A stretch of DNA of 35,683 nt from Gammaproteobacteria bacterium (lineage in GTDB: Bacteria > Pseudomonadota > Gammaproteobacteria > Burkholderiales > Sulfuricellaceae). The stretch lies in contig JAHJJI010000092.1 of NCBI GenBank assembly GCA_018823025.1, positions 1-35,683 on the forward strand, in the 5' to 3' direction. Positions 1-8,133 of this stretch are shown here, one piece after another; position 1 is the stretch's first letter, and each line of letters begins with the position of its first letter. Under the pieces are notes generated by a model that made no database searches, had not been told where the DNA came from, and saw only the letters and a list, made by a program, of their open reading frames with translations. A program made the translations under genes and the position numbers.

Positions 1-1896
1 AATAAGATCACCCCGGCCGACATCTCCGATCCCCAGGAGTTGATTGCCCGTGCCAAGGAGCTCACCGTCGAACTCGATACCCCGATTACCCCGGGCTTCG
101 ATGCCCTGGTGTTCAAGGCCTCACGCGGCATCGAGGACATCTACGAGCTGACCTATATCCGCAAGGACGGCAGCCGCTTTCCGGCAGTGGTGTCGGTCAC
201 GGCCCTGCGCGACGCGCAGGACGCCATCATCGGCTACCTGTTGATCGGTACCGACAACACCGCGCGCAAGCAGATCGAAGTTGAGCAGAAGCTGCTCGAT
301 CAGCGCCTGCGCGATCAGCAGTTCTACACGCGCTCACTGATCGAATCCAACATCGATGCGCTCATGACCACCGATCCGTCCGGCATCATCACCGACGTCA
401 ACAAGCAAATGGAGTCGCTCACCGGTTGCACGCGCGACGAGCTGATCGGCGCGCCGTTCAAGAATTACTTCACCGATCCGGAGCGGGCCGAAGCGGGCAT
501 CAAGCGGGTGCTGAGCGAGAAGAAAGTCTCCGACTACGAGCTTACCGCGCGAGACCGGGACGGGAAAGAAACGGTGGTGTCCTACAATGCGACCACCTTC
601 TACGATCGGGACAGGAAGCTGCGGGGCGTGTTCGCCGCTGCGCGCGACGTCACCGAACGTAAACGCCTGGATCAGGTGCTCCAGGAAAAAAACCTCGAAT
701 TGGAGAGTGCCAAATTCGTGGCAGAAAAAGCCAACCTTGCCAAGTCGGCCTTTCTTTCCAGCATGAGCCATGAACTGCGCACCCCGCTCAATGCCATCCT
801 CGGCTTCGCCCAGTTGCTGGAGGGCGGTTCGCCACCGCCAACGGCGACCCAGCTTGTCAAGCTGAACCAGATTATCAAGGCTGGATGGTATCTGCTCGAA
901 CTGATTAACCAAATCCTCGACCTCGCGGTGATCGAGTCCGGCAACCTGTCGCTATCGCGGGAACCGGTGTCGCTGATCGAGGTGATGCGTGAATGCCAGG
1001 CCTTGATCGAACCGCAGGCGCAACAGCGCGGCATCCAGTTAAACTTTCTCCCCTTCGACCACGCCTGGTTTGCCCATGCCGACCGGACCCGAGTCAAGCA
1101 GGTGCTGATCAATCTGCTTTCGAATGCGATCAAATACAACCGCGAGCAGGGGACGATAACGGTGGAGTTCACGGTAAGCACCCCGGAACGCATCCGCATC
1201 AGCATCAAAGACAGCGGAGAGGGATTGCCTCCGCAAAAGCTGGCGCAGCTATTCCAGCCGTTCAATCGTCTCGGGCAAGAGAACGGCGCCGAGGAAGGAA
1301 CAGGCATCGGACTGGTGGTCACCAAGCAACTGGTCGAGTTGATGGGCGGCACTATCGGCGTGGAAAGCACCGTTGGTGTAGGCAGCGAATTCTGGATCGA
1401 ACTGATCCGGGACGTGATGCCACAACTTCCTGCCGGAGAGCCCTTGCCCGCAGAACTTGCGCCGCAAGCTCGGCCAAACGCGGCGCTACGCACCCTGCTC
1501 TATGTGGAAGACAATCCGGCCAACCTGATGCTGGTCGAGCAAATCATTGAAGACCACCCCCATTTGCGCTTGCTGAGCGCGCACGATGGCAATCTCGGCA
1601 TCGCGGTTGCGCGCACCCATCTCCCGGACGTGATCCTGTTGGACATCAATCTGCCTGGCATCAGCGGTTTTCAAGTGCTGAAAATCCTGCGTGAAGATCC
1701 GCTAACGGCACACATCCCGGTGCTTGCCATCAGCGCCAATGCGATGCCACGCGATGTCGAAAAAGGCCTGGAGGCGGGATTTTTTCGCTATCTCACCAAG
1801 CCGATCAAAGTACAGGAGTTCATTGTGGCGCTGAACATGGCCCTGGACCTTGCGGAAACGGGGAAAAACGGCAGCATTCACCCGAGAGGGCAATAA
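1..1896 (+). CDS. Hybrid sensor histidine kinase, PAS-PAS-HisKA-HATPase-REC (5' truncated by window)
   Basis: The frame is open from base 1, so the N-terminus lies outside the window; the TTG at 40 is only the first start-like codon inside it. Counting from that TTG, a PAS/PAC segment ends near residue 80, a second PAS domain spans about 98-210, a short coiled coil follows, and the dimerisation/phosphoacceptor box SHELRTP puts the phosphorylated histidine at about residue 244. The ATPase domain shows the N box (NLLSNAIKYN) and G boxes (DSGEGLPP, GTGIGL). A C-terminal receiver holds YVEDN, the phosphoacceptor Asp in LLDINLPG (about residue 535) and the Lys in LTKP. No membrane segment is visible in the part seen. 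It probably phosphorylates its own receiver and perhaps the two stand-alone receivers downstream; that partnership is inferred from position only. Confidence 0.93.
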   Translation, partial: NKITPADISDPQELIARAKELTVELDTPITPGFDALVFKASRGIEDIYELTYIRKDGSRFPAVVSVTALRDAQDAIIGYLLIGTDNTARKQIEVEQKLLDQRLRDQQFYTRSLIESNIDALMTTDPSGIITDVNKQMESLTGCTRDELIGAPFKNYFTDPERAEAGIKRVLSEKKVSDYELTARDRDGKETVVSYNATTFYDRDRKLRGVFAAARDVTERKRLDQVLQEKNLELESAKFVAEKANLAKSAFLSSMSHELRTPLNAILGFAQLLEGGSPPPTATQLVKLNQIIKAGWYLLELINQILDLAVIESGNLSLSREPVSLIEVMRECQALIEPQAQQRGIQLNFLPFDHAWFAHADRTRVKQVLINLLSNAIKYNREQGTITVEFTVSTPERIRISIKDSGEGLPPQKLAQLFQPFNRLGQENGAEEGTGIGLVVTKQLVELMGGTIGVESTVGVGSEFWIELIRDVMPQLPAGEPLPAELAPQARPNAALRTLLYVEDNPANLMLVEQIIEDHPHLRLLSAHDGNLGIAVARTHLPDVILLDINLPGISGFQVLKILREDPLTAHIPVLAISANAMPRDVEKGLEAGFFRYLTKPIKVQEFIVALNMALDLAETGKNGSIHPRGQ

Positions 1897-2136
1897 TCCT
1901 AGGAACCTCAGTTGACCGCTTAACTGGATATTTAATATTATGATTTCAATAAATATTTTCACTGCTTACCGTTTCACCCGGTGCGTGAATGCGCTACAGG
2001 GTAAATTGCACGGTTATGACGGCGCATGGCTGTGTTACAACGCCTTGGAATGGAACGACCATTCCGCGTTGTTGTGCCTTGCCCTACACCCCCATAACCG
2101 CACACTCAACCCCGTCCAACTAAGGTTTCTAGGATA

Positions 2137-3099
2137 ATGGTCAGTCCCGCCGATTTTCTGAATGCCAGCATTCTGATCGTCGACGATCAGGAAGCCAATG
2201 TTCAGCTGCTGGAGGAAATGCTGCGTGAAGCCGGCTATCGGTGCGTTACGTCGACAATGGATCCGCATGCCGTCTACGCGCTGCACCGCGACAACCACTA
2301 TGACCTGATCCTGCTCGATCTGCAGATGCCCGGCATGGATGGCTTCCAGGTGATGGAAGGGCTGAAGGAAATCGAAACCGATGGCTACCTTCCGATCCTC
2401 GTGATCACAGCCCAACCGGGCCACATGCTACGGGCGCTGACCGCCGGCGCAAAGGATTTCATCAGCAAACCCTTTAACATGATGGAAGCCAAGACGCGCA
2501 TACACAACATGCTGGAAGTGCGGTTGCTGTACAAGCAACTCGAGGATCACAGTCGTGAGATGGAGTTGCTGGCGTTGCATGACGCGCTGACCGGGCTGCC
2601 GAACAGGCGGCTTTTAATGGAAAGACTTTCGTTGGCCATCGCCCATGCGCGCAGGAACAAGCGCACTATGGCGGTGATGTATCTGGATCTGGACGGGTTC
2701 AAGCTGCTCAACGATACTTTGGGCCACGATGCGGGCGACACGCTGCTAAACTCGGTCGCCGCTCGCCTGGTGGCCGCAGTGCGACAGGAGGACACGGTGG
2801 CGCGCCTGGGTGGCGACGAATTCGTGATCGCATTGTGGGAAATAAGTCATGCCGATGATGTGGGCTATCTGGTGTCAAAAGTGATGCAGTCCTTGTCACA
2901 ACCCTATCGCATTCAAGACCGCGACGTGAGCATGACGGCCAGCGTCGGTGTCAGCATTTATCCCACGCATGGCGAGAATGTGGATACGCTGATGAAGAGT
3001 GCGGATCTGGCTTTGTATGAGGCCAAACGTGCAGGCAAGAACGATTACAGCATCGCAACGGGCAGCCAAGCTGTTGGCAAGGGTGGGTTGTTGACGTAA
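2137..3099 (+). CDS. Response regulator with REC and GGDEF domains (diguanylate cyclase)
   Basis: This 320-residue protein has an N-terminal receiver (about 11-125) with the acidic pair D16/D17, phosphoacceptor D61 in LLDLQMPGMDG, T91 and K111. A linker leads to a GGDEF domain (about 145-310) with the intact GGDEF signature at 225-229. An RxxD inhibitory site (R216-D219) lies exactly five residues before the signature, so product feedback by cyclic-di-GMP is expected. The likely reaction is 2 GTP to c-di-GMP, controlled by receiver phosphorylation (PleD/WspR logic). It follows the hybrid kinase by about 240 bases, with no credible gene between. The start ATG overlaps the stop of a weak upstream frame and has only a poor ribosome site. 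The next gene carries a near-copy of this receiver. Confidence 0.95.
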   Translation: MVSPADFLNASILIVDDQEANVQLLEEMLREAGYRCVTSTMDPHAVYALHRDNHYDLILLDLQMPGMDGFQVMEGLKEIETDGYLPILVITAQPGHMLRALTAGAKDFISKPFNMMEAKTRIHNMLEVRLLYKQLEDHSREMELLALHDALTGLPNRRLLMERLSLAIAHARRNKRTMAVMYLDLDGFKLLNDTLGHDAGDTLLNSVAARLVAAVRQEDTVARLGGDEFVIALWEISHADDVGYLVSKVMQSLSQPYRIQDRDVSMTASVGVSIYPTHGENVDTLMKSADLALYEAKRAGKNDYSIATGSQAVGKGGLLT

Positions 3100-3153
3100 C
3101 CTGCTCTCATAGGGCTGAGTCTCAGTGAAAATGAATGAAATCGGACAAATACA

Positions 3154-4005
3154 ATGATTAGCGAACAGGAAATTTTCAACGCCAGCATTCTGATCGTTGA
3201 CGATCAGGAAGCCAACGTGCTTCTACTAGAGGAAATGTTGCGTGATGCCGGCTATGCTTGCATTAAGTCGACAACGGATCCCTATGCCGCCTGCGAGCTG
3301 CATCGCCAAAACCGTTATGACCTGATCCTGCTCGATCTGCAGATGCCCGGCATGGATGGATTTCAGGTAATGGAAGGCCTGAAGGAAATCGAAATCGATG
3401 GCTATCTTCCGGTACTCGTAATCACCGCTCAACCCGATCACAAGCTGCGTGCGCTCGCCGCTGGCGCGAAAGATTTCATCGGAAAACCATTTGATCTGAT
3501 CGAAGTGCAGACGCGTATCCGTAACATGCTGGAAGTAAGGCTGTTGTACAAAAAACTCGAGAATTCCAACAAGGTGCTAGAGCAGACGGTACTGGAACGG
3601 ACCGCCAAGCTACGTGAAAGCGAAGCGCGTTTTCGCCGTCTGACCGAGCTATCGTCCGACTGGTACTGGGAGCAGGACGTAAACGGGCATTTCACCAAGA
3701 TTTTCGGCCCGGTGTTTGAAATGCTCGGAATCAGGGTCGACGACGAGCTGGGCCGGATACAGGATGACCAGGGGGCGCGCTGGAATGAGAGCGAGCGAAA
3801 GGAACTTGAGGCGAACCTGGCCGCCAGACGGCCGTTCCTGGATTTCGTCTACAGCCGGACCAACCCCAATGATTCTCGGCAATATTTAATGGTCAGCGGG
3901 GAACCGATGTTTGACACCTCTGGCCGCTATATTGGCTATCGCGGGATAGGCAAGGACGTGACTGAAACGATGAATCCTGGCGATGAATTGGCTCAGAATC
4001 ACTAG
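3154..4005 (+). CDS. Response regulator with REC and PAS domains, no output domain
   Basis: This 283-residue protein begins with a receiver (about 11-125) almost identical in key stretches to that of the preceding gene (NASILIVDDQEAN, LILLDLQMPGMDG, LVITAQP, GKPF). A short coiled coil (about 130-155) is followed by a PAS/PAC domain (about 155-275) ending in GYRGIGKDVTE, after which the protein stops within ten residues. PAC motifs of this kind are normally followed by a kinase or GGDEF module, so the protein is either a single-domain sensor/adaptor or a C-terminally truncated product of duplication. No frameshifted remnant of an output domain is visible in the 263 bases downstream. It is probably co-transcribed with the upstream GGDEF gene (54 bases apart). 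Confidence 0.9.
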   Translation: MISEQEIFNASILIVDDQEANVLLLEEMLRDAGYACIKSTTDPYAACELHRQNRYDLILLDLQMPGMDGFQVMEGLKEIEIDGYLPVLVITAQPDHKLRALAAGAKDFIGKPFDLIEVQTRIRNMLEVRLLYKKLENSNKVLEQTVLERTAKLRESEARFRRLTELSSDWYWEQDVNGHFTKIFGPVFEMLGIRVDDELGRIQDDQGARWNESERKELEANLAARRPFLDFVYSRTNPNDSRQYLMVSGEPMFDTSGRYIGYRGIGKDVTETMNPGDELAQNH

Positions 4006-4268
4006 ATTTCTTCAAATCTGAAGTCGTTTGGCAATAGTAGCGTCCAACGGGTTAAGCAGCGATCCTTTCTACATAATATCGCTGTGTGAAGCACTGGTTT
4101 TTATTGTTCTTTCAGCCTGCAGAAAATCCCCAAAGTTCTTGGTAGCATCACGAACCACACGGTGGCTAGCCGACACAAAAACCCAAGCTTCCAACGGAGT
4201 AGATGGATAGGCGTAGTGGGGATGCTGTCGACTAAAGCCGTTGGTTTTTACCAAAGAGATTGAAATAG

Positions 4269-5567
4269 ATGACCAACCCACAATGGTTCATGCTCGTAGG
4301 CGGCCTGTTGCTTGTCATGGGCCTTACTCCCTCCCTCCTCAAGCGCCTGCCTGCCACATCAGCCATTATCTATCTGGCGGTTGGACTGCTGGTAGGGCCT
4401 ACGGTCCTCAATTTGTTTCATTTCAATCCGCTCAAGGAATCGGCGCTGCTGGAAGTATTGACCGAAGTGGCTGTACTGATTTCGTTGTTTTCGGCTGGCA
4501 TCAAAATGCCTGTGCCGTTCAGTTTTGCACGTTGGCGCACGCCAGTTTTGCTGGCAACGGTATCGATGACTGTTACTGTCGGGATGGTCGCTGCTTTCGC
4601 CTACTATGTACTTGGCCTGCCGCTGGGTGCGGGCGTGTTATTGGGTGCCATCGTTGCCCCGACCGATCCGGTGCTGGCGACTGACGTCCAGATCCGCCAT
4701 CCCGGTGACCGCGACCATCTGCGCTTCACATTAACCTGCGAAGCGGGCATGAATGACGGTACTGCCTTTCCCTTTGTGATGCTGGGAATGGGCTTGCTGG
4801 GCCTGCATGAGATCGGTGATTCTGGCCTGCAATGGGCCTTGGTCGACATACTGTGGGCCACGCTGGGCGGAATTGCCATAGGCGTGGTTGCCGGGGTCAC
4901 GTTGGCACATTTGGGATGGAAGCTGCGTGGCGAGCTACACAAGCACGAACTGATGGATGATTTTCTCGGGCTTGGCTTGATAGGCGTGGTGTACGGTTTA
5001 TGTGTATTGCTTCATGCGTGGGGATTTCTGGCCGTATTTTTCGCCGCCGTCGCGCTGCGCCAGACTGAGCTGAAACTCGCCAACAACCCCAAAAATTACC
5101 CTGACTCGCGGTCGCTCCATGAAATCAGGCTGGCAGATTCGACAAGCCCTGATCCCGAAGTAACGCCCACCGTCAGCCAAGGGTCTCTGATATTCAAGGA
5201 GCATCTGGAGCGACTGTCGGAGCTAATGCTGATCCTGCTGCTAGGCGGGACACTGTTTATCGACTCGTGGAGCTGGCGGGCGGTAGGGTTGGCGCTATTT
5301 CTGTTTATGGTCGCGCGCCCGCTCAGTGTCCTCATCGCCCTGCTGGGCTCCAGCACATCATGGAAAATGCGCGGCCTGACAGGCTGGTTCGGGGTGCGCG
5401 GCATCGGCTCGCTTTACTATCTTATGTTCGCCATACAACACGGACTGCCTGAAGCGTTGGCGCTGGAGTTTATTCAACTGACGCTGATCGTGGTTGCGAT
5501 GTCGATACTCATGCATGGCATCAGTGTCAAACCGCTGATGAGTCATTTCTGGCGACGCCACAAGTAG
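4269..5567 (+). CDS. Cation:proton antiporter, CPA1 / NhaP-like
   Basis: This polytopic membrane protein of 432 residues has about twelve predicted hydrophobic segments. It carries the hallmark antiporter stretches APTDPVLA and EAGMNDGTAFPF, the second holding the ND pair that binds ions in the CPA1 family. A polar cytoplasmic loop lies near residues 258-305 between hydrophobic blocks, and the C-terminus is short, with no TrkA-type regulatory domain. It likely exchanges Na+ (or K+) for protons across the inner membrane, but the ion cannot be read from sequence. It stands alone: the 263 bases upstream have no recognisable gene, and a hairpin with a T run follows the stop. The presence of an N-type ATPase about 15 kb away makes an ion-homeostasis link plausible but unproven. 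Confidence 0.92.
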   Translation: MTNPQWFMLVGGLLLVMGLTPSLLKRLPATSAIIYLAVGLLVGPTVLNLFHFNPLKESALLEVLTEVAVLISLFSAGIKMPVPFSFARWRTPVLLATVSMTVTVGMVAAFAYYVLGLPLGAGVLLGAIVAPTDPVLATDVQIRHPGDRDHLRFTLTCEAGMNDGTAFPFVMLGMGLLGLHEIGDSGLQWALVDILWATLGGIAIGVVAGVTLAHLGWKLRGELHKHELMDDFLGLGLIGVVYGLCVLLHAWGFLAVFFAAVALRQTELKLANNPKNYPDSRSLHEIRLADSTSPDPEVTPTVSQGSLIFKEHLERLSELMLILLLGGTLFIDSWSWRAVGLALFLFMVARPLSVLIALLGSSTSWKMRGLTGWFGVRGIGSLYYLMFAIQHGLPEALALEFIQLTLIVVAMSILMHGISVKPLMSHFWRRHK

Positions 5568-5604
5568 GCCTTGGCATATAAGAGGTTTTCAAAAGCGTCT
5601 GCAG

Positions 5605-5646
5605 GGCGGCAGGATTACAGTGATGATCCTGGACCGCCGTCGTTTT
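5605..5646 (+). terminator. Probable terminator of the antiporter gene
   Basis: The arms GGCGG-CAGGAT (5605-5615) and ATCCTG-ga-CCGCC (5626-5638) pair with a two-base bulge and a ten-base loop, then GTCGTTTT follows. It lies 38 bases after the antiporter stop codon. The T run is short, so efficiency is uncertain. Confidence 0.55.
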
Positions 5647-5713
5647 GCATCACTCCAAAACGACTCAATGCCTGTCCCGGTATGAAAAATCAGATTCAAC
5701 CTGGAAAAATCTG

Positions 5714-5850
5714 TTGAACCGCAAAGGACGCAAGGGACGCGAAGGAATTCAAAGACTTGAACGACTTAACAGGCTCACCCGATGGGTGATGTGGATTAAT
5801 TCATTAACTCATTGTTCTACCTTGCGAACCTTTGCGTCCTTTGTAGTTAA
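5714..5850. repeat. Imperfect terminal inverted repeat around a short core (MITE- or REP-like)
   Basis: The left arm (about 5716-5744) contains CAAAGGACGCAAGG and the right arm (about 5821-5849), on the opposite strand, contains CAAAGGACGCAAAGG. The two match at roughly three quarters of positions and enclose about 75 bases with no coding sign. The right arm includes the stop codon of the VF530-family gene. This looks like a small dispersed, non-autonomous repeat; I recall similar arm sequences scattered in many proteobacterial genomes, but cannot check copy number here. Confidence 0.55.
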
Positions 5851-6101
5851 ATGCCGTTTTTAGGTTCAAAGGAGCCCTGAGCTTGTTGCAAATATAATTG
5901 CTCAACCTTTTTGCGGGCCCACGGTGTTCTCCGTAAAAATTTCAAGCTGGATTTGATGCTGGGATCGTGAGTAAAGCAGCGCACAGGCACAACGGTAGCC
6001 ATCGCCTCCCAGCCCATGCTCTCGGATAGCCGTGTGACGATGGCTTCGAGGGTAATGCCGTCCAGACTGGGAAGGCTTGCTGTTTTTTCGATGTCGTCCA
6101 T
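5847..6101 (-). CDS. VF530 family (DUF2132) small DNA-binding-like protein
   Basis: This protein of about 84 residues carries the conserved family core: SLDGITLEAIVTRL, then GW, then the diagnostic run RCFTHDPSIKSSLKFLR, and TPWARKKVEQLYL. The structural prototype is VF530 from Vibrio fischeri, a small helical fold proposed to bind DNA; a cellular role is not established. I prefer the ATG at 6101; a GTG at 6107 in the same frame would add two residues. No strong ribosome site is visible for either. The gene is on the minus strand between plus-strand genes, and its last codons fall inside the right arm of an inverted repeat. Confidence 0.88.
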   Translation of the reverse strand: MDDIEKTASLPSLDGITLEAIVTRLSESMGWEAMATVVPVRCFTHDPSIKSSLKFLRRTPWARKKVEQLYLQQAQGSFEPKNGI

Positions 6102-6260
6102 GCCCACATTTTACAGACGATTGCCCTGCTTGCGTATTGATAATGGGGTCCTTTGTTTTCAGGAGGTGCTGGCCCTGAGACGAATTCGGATCGGATGCGT
6201 ATCGACAGCCGAACAGCCGAATTGCCCAGGCTGCCTTGCCCGCAAACCGACCTTCAGGAT

Positions 6261-6280
6261 GTAAGCCGATATTGGCTTAC
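6261..6280. repeat. Small palindrome upstream of the lipoprotein remnant
   Basis: GTAAGCC (6261-6267) and GGCTTAC (6274-6280) form a perfect seven-base inverted repeat around a six-base spacer. It sits about 30 bases before the first copy of the GTGCG-N4-CGCAC motif and may be an operator or a short hairpin. No T run follows. Confidence 0.4.
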
Positions 6281-6307
6281 GGCTTGTCTCACCAACGTGG
6301 ACAGCGG

Positions 6308-6326
6308 TATGTGCGACAGCGCACAG
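6308..6326 (+). promoter_or_regulatory. Palindromic motif GTGCG-N4-CGCAC, copy 1
   Basis: TAT-GTGCG-acag-CGCAC-AGA. The half-sites are perfect inverted repeats with a four-base spacer. It shares layout and flanking bases (TATGTGCGA before, an A/G-rich GA after) with the copy at 6946. It lies just upstream of the lipoprotein remnant, consistent with the former control region of that gene. Confidence 0.45.
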
Positions 6327-6343
6327 ACCCGCCTTTCAAATAG

Positions 6344-6532
6344 GGCTATCTTGTTTCTTTAAGATGCACAAGAAATGCAGGCGAAGGCAACGTGCGCAAA
6401 TCGAATCATTATGAAGTATTGGTTCGCCTGCAAAATGGCGCGACGCAAACTTTTAGCTTTGCGACCGACCCAAGCTTTAAGGTGGGCGATGCAGTCAAAA
6501 TCAGCGATGGCGTAATCGTGCGCAATCCCTGA
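6344..6532 (+). pseudogene. C-terminal remnant of a SlyB/17-kDa-antigen-type lipoprotein
   Basis: The frame is open from 6344 to the TGA at 6530-6532. From about 6392 it reads as the conserved C-terminal domain of glycine-zipper outer-membrane lipoproteins: SNHYEVLVRLQNG, TQTFSFATDP, FKVGDAVKISDG, VIVRNP. The expected signal peptide, lipobox and glycine zipper are missing and there is no credible start or ribosome site (a GTG at 6392 is the only candidate). I read it as the tail of a deleted gene. The next gene downstream is an intact glycine-zipper lipoprotein without this tail domain, so the two together resemble the two halves of one family. Confidence 0.6.
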
Positions 6533-6618
6533 ACAACGAAGCAAAGAAGCACTACGGCGAATAAGCCGCCAGGCAGGAATTAACCTGGTCCTGGATTTTT
6601 AAAATGGAGGTATTCCAA

Positions 6619-6834
6619 ATGAGCACGATACAAAAATTAGCTGTTAATGCAGTAGCAGCAATCTTGTTTTTCAGCCTGGCGGGTTGTGCCGGAATGTCGC
6701 AGCAGGATAAAAATACCGCAATCGGCGCTGGTGTCGGCGCTATTGGCGGCTCGGTCCTGACCGGCGGCAGCACTGCCGGCACGGTGGGCGGCGCGGCGGT
6801 CGGCGGTATCATTGGTCACGAGATCAACAAATAA
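6619..6834 (+). CDS. Glycine-zipper lipoprotein, OsmB-like
   Basis: This 71-residue product has an N-terminal signal sequence ending in the lipobox LAGC, so the mature protein should be lipidated on Cys and sorted to a membrane. The mature part is almost entirely a glycine zipper (GAGVGAIGGSVL, GTVGGAAVGGIIG), as in OsmB and related stress-associated lipoproteins. The start at 6619 is chosen because GGAGG lies at 6606-6610 at proper spacing; the in-frame ATG at 6604 contains that ribosome site and would give an atypical signal peptide. A strong hairpin follows the stop codon. The exact function is unknown; envelope stress or membrane stability is inferred from the family. Confidence 0.85.
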   Translation: MSTIQKLAVNAVAAILFFSLAGCAGMSQQDKNTAIGAGVGAIGGSVLTGGSTAGTVGGAAVGGIIGHEINK

Positions 6835-6853
6835 CATCACAGTCATCTACGCA

Positions 6854-6888
6854 CAGCCGTGCCAGCGCTCATTGGGCTGGAACGGCTG
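6854..6888 (+). terminator. Strong hairpin after the lipoprotein gene
   Basis: CAGCCGT-g-CCAGC (6854-6866) pairs with GCTGG-a-ACGGCTG (6876-6888) around a nine-base loop. Only a weak pyrimidine stretch follows, so it may terminate, stabilise the mRNA 3' end, or both. Confidence 0.5.
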
Positions 6889-6945
6889 TATGCGTCCCTT
6901 GGAAACAGGGGTTTTCGAAAGGCTAACAAGACTATCTGATCGCCT

Positions 6946-6968
6946 TATGTGCGATACCGCACGGAAGT
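6946..6968 (+). promoter_or_regulatory. Palindromic motif GTGCG-N4-CGCAC, copy 2
   Basis: TATGTGCG-atac-CGCAC-GGAAGT lies about 100 bases before the start of the secreted-protein gene at 7069. It matches the copy at 20399 at 17 of 20 positions through the motif and the trailing GAAGT, and shares TATGTGCGA with copy 1. It is an operator or activator-site candidate. Confidence 0.5.
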
Positions 6969-7068
6969 GTCTGGATAAATAAAGGTAGTATGTAAAAGGT
7001 TAGAGCTGGTGTCGTATTCCGTTGGCAACCATGACACCGATTTTGCTTATCGAACAGGAGGTCACAAA

Positions 7069-8025
7069 ATGCTGAAAATTCGCCACGTATTAATTGTACT
7101 GGGACTGCTGTTGTCCTCAGCGGCTTCTGCTGAGGTTCAGGTGAGCATCGGTATCGGGTTCCCCAACGCAAGCATCGGGATCAACCTGCCGGCATATCCG
7201 CAACTAGTCCGCGTGCCAGGTTACCCGGTTTACTACGCGCCACGACTGGCAGCGAACTTCTTCTTTTACGACAGTCTTTTCTGGGTTTACCAGGATGATA
7301 ACTGGTACGCCAGCTCTTGGTACAACGGCCCCTGGGGAATGGTGGGTCCAGAAGCTGTACCGGTATACGTCCTGCGTATCCCGGTGCGCTACTACCGCCA
7401 GCCACCCCCCTACTTCCGCGGGTGGAGACCAGATGCGCCGCCACGCTGGGGTAATCACTGGGGTCATGATTGGGAACAGCGCAGAAGCGGTTGGGACAAA
7501 TGGAACCGTCGCGCTGCCCCGGCGCCAGCCCCGTTGCCTGTCTACCAGAAGCAGTATTCAGGGGATCGCTATCCCCATCAAGTGGAGCGGCAGCGGGAGC
7601 TTCAACAGCAGCGTTACCGTTATCAGCCACGTGATCCCGTAGTGCGGCAACACTATCAGGAACGGGCAGAGCAACGAGCGCCTGCTCAGCAGGAAAGACT
7701 GAGAGGACCTGAGGATAGAGGTTCCAGGCAGCAGGATATCCAGCGTTCTATGCCACGCCAGCAGGATGATCGAGCCACCCCGCGTTCACAGTCGCCGCAA
7801 AGAGGAGGTGAAGACGTTCAGAGATCAGCACCTGCCTCTCCACGACAGGAACGCCAGGAAGTTCAAGACCGCAGGCAGTCATCACAGCCAGGCGCAGATC
7901 AGCGCGAACAGCAAATGCCAAGATCACAGGGCCGGGAAGAAAGGCAGCAAGGCAAGGACGCCGCACGCGAGCCCAAACGGGGGCAAGGACAGGAGCGTGA
8001 AAGGGGCCGGGATCGCAACGAGTAA
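7069..8025 (+). CDS. Secreted protein with aromatic N-domain and Arg/Gln-rich disordered tail
   Basis: The start is set at 7069 by the ribosome site AGGAGG at 7057-7062; the frame extends further upstream without support. The 318-residue product has a clear Sec signal peptide (MLKIRHVLIVLGLLLSSAASA). A region of about 150 residues rich in Tyr, Trp, Pro and Gly follows (FFFYDSLFWVYQDDNWYASS, WYNGPWGMVG). The last 140 residues are dominated by Arg, Gln, Glu, Asp, Pro and Ser and are probably disordered. The first mature residues (VQVSIGIGFPNASIGINLP) resemble those of the next gene, suggesting a shared fold. I do not recognise a characterised homologue; periplasmic or surface location is inferred from the signal peptide. 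Confidence 0.85.
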   Translation: MLKIRHVLIVLGLLLSSAASAEVQVSIGIGFPNASIGINLPAYPQLVRVPGYPVYYAPRLAANFFFYDSLFWVYQDDNWYASSWYNGPWGMVGPEAVPVYVLRIPVRYYRQPPPYFRGWRPDAPPRWGNHWGHDWEQRRSGWDKWNRRAAPAPAPLPVYQKQYSGDRYPHQVERQRELQQQRYRYQPRDPVVRQHYQERAEQRAPAQQERLRGPEDRGSRQQDIQRSMPRQQDDRATPRSQSPQRGGEDVQRSAPASPRQERQEVQDRRQSSQPGADQREQQMPRSQGREERQQGKDAAREPKRGQGQERERGRDRNE

Positions 8026-8032
8026 TACCCGT

Positions 8033-8087
8033 TGAGCCGATGTCTGTGAACTTGCATAACGTGACAATTAGAAAAGTCATCGGCTCA
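8033..8087 (+). repeat. Ten-base perfect inverted repeat between the two secreted-protein genes
   Basis: TGAGCCGATG (8033-8042) and CATCGGCTCA (8078-8087) are exact inverted copies separated by 35 bases. They could form a long-loop hairpin after the first gene, acting as terminator or processing site. No T run is present. Confidence 0.45.
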
Positions 8088-8133
8088 CGTCTTCACAAAT
8101 TAATCAAGAACCACTAACAACAGGTGATCCAGC

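Noticed and set aside
1940-2137. A 65-codon plus-strand ORF between the hybrid kinase and the GGDEF gene
   Set aside because: No ribosome site, odd amino-acid make-up (many Cys, Trp, His) and no domain signal.
4028-4281. Overlapping short ORFs on both strands between the REC-PAS gene and the antiporter gene
   Set aside because: No ribosome site on either strand, no recognisable motif, and lower GC than the neighbouring genes; treated as non-coding intergenic sequence.
6153-6362. A 69-codon ORF upstream of the lipoprotein remnant
   Set aside because: It runs through two palindromes including the regulatory motif and shows no protein-like pattern.
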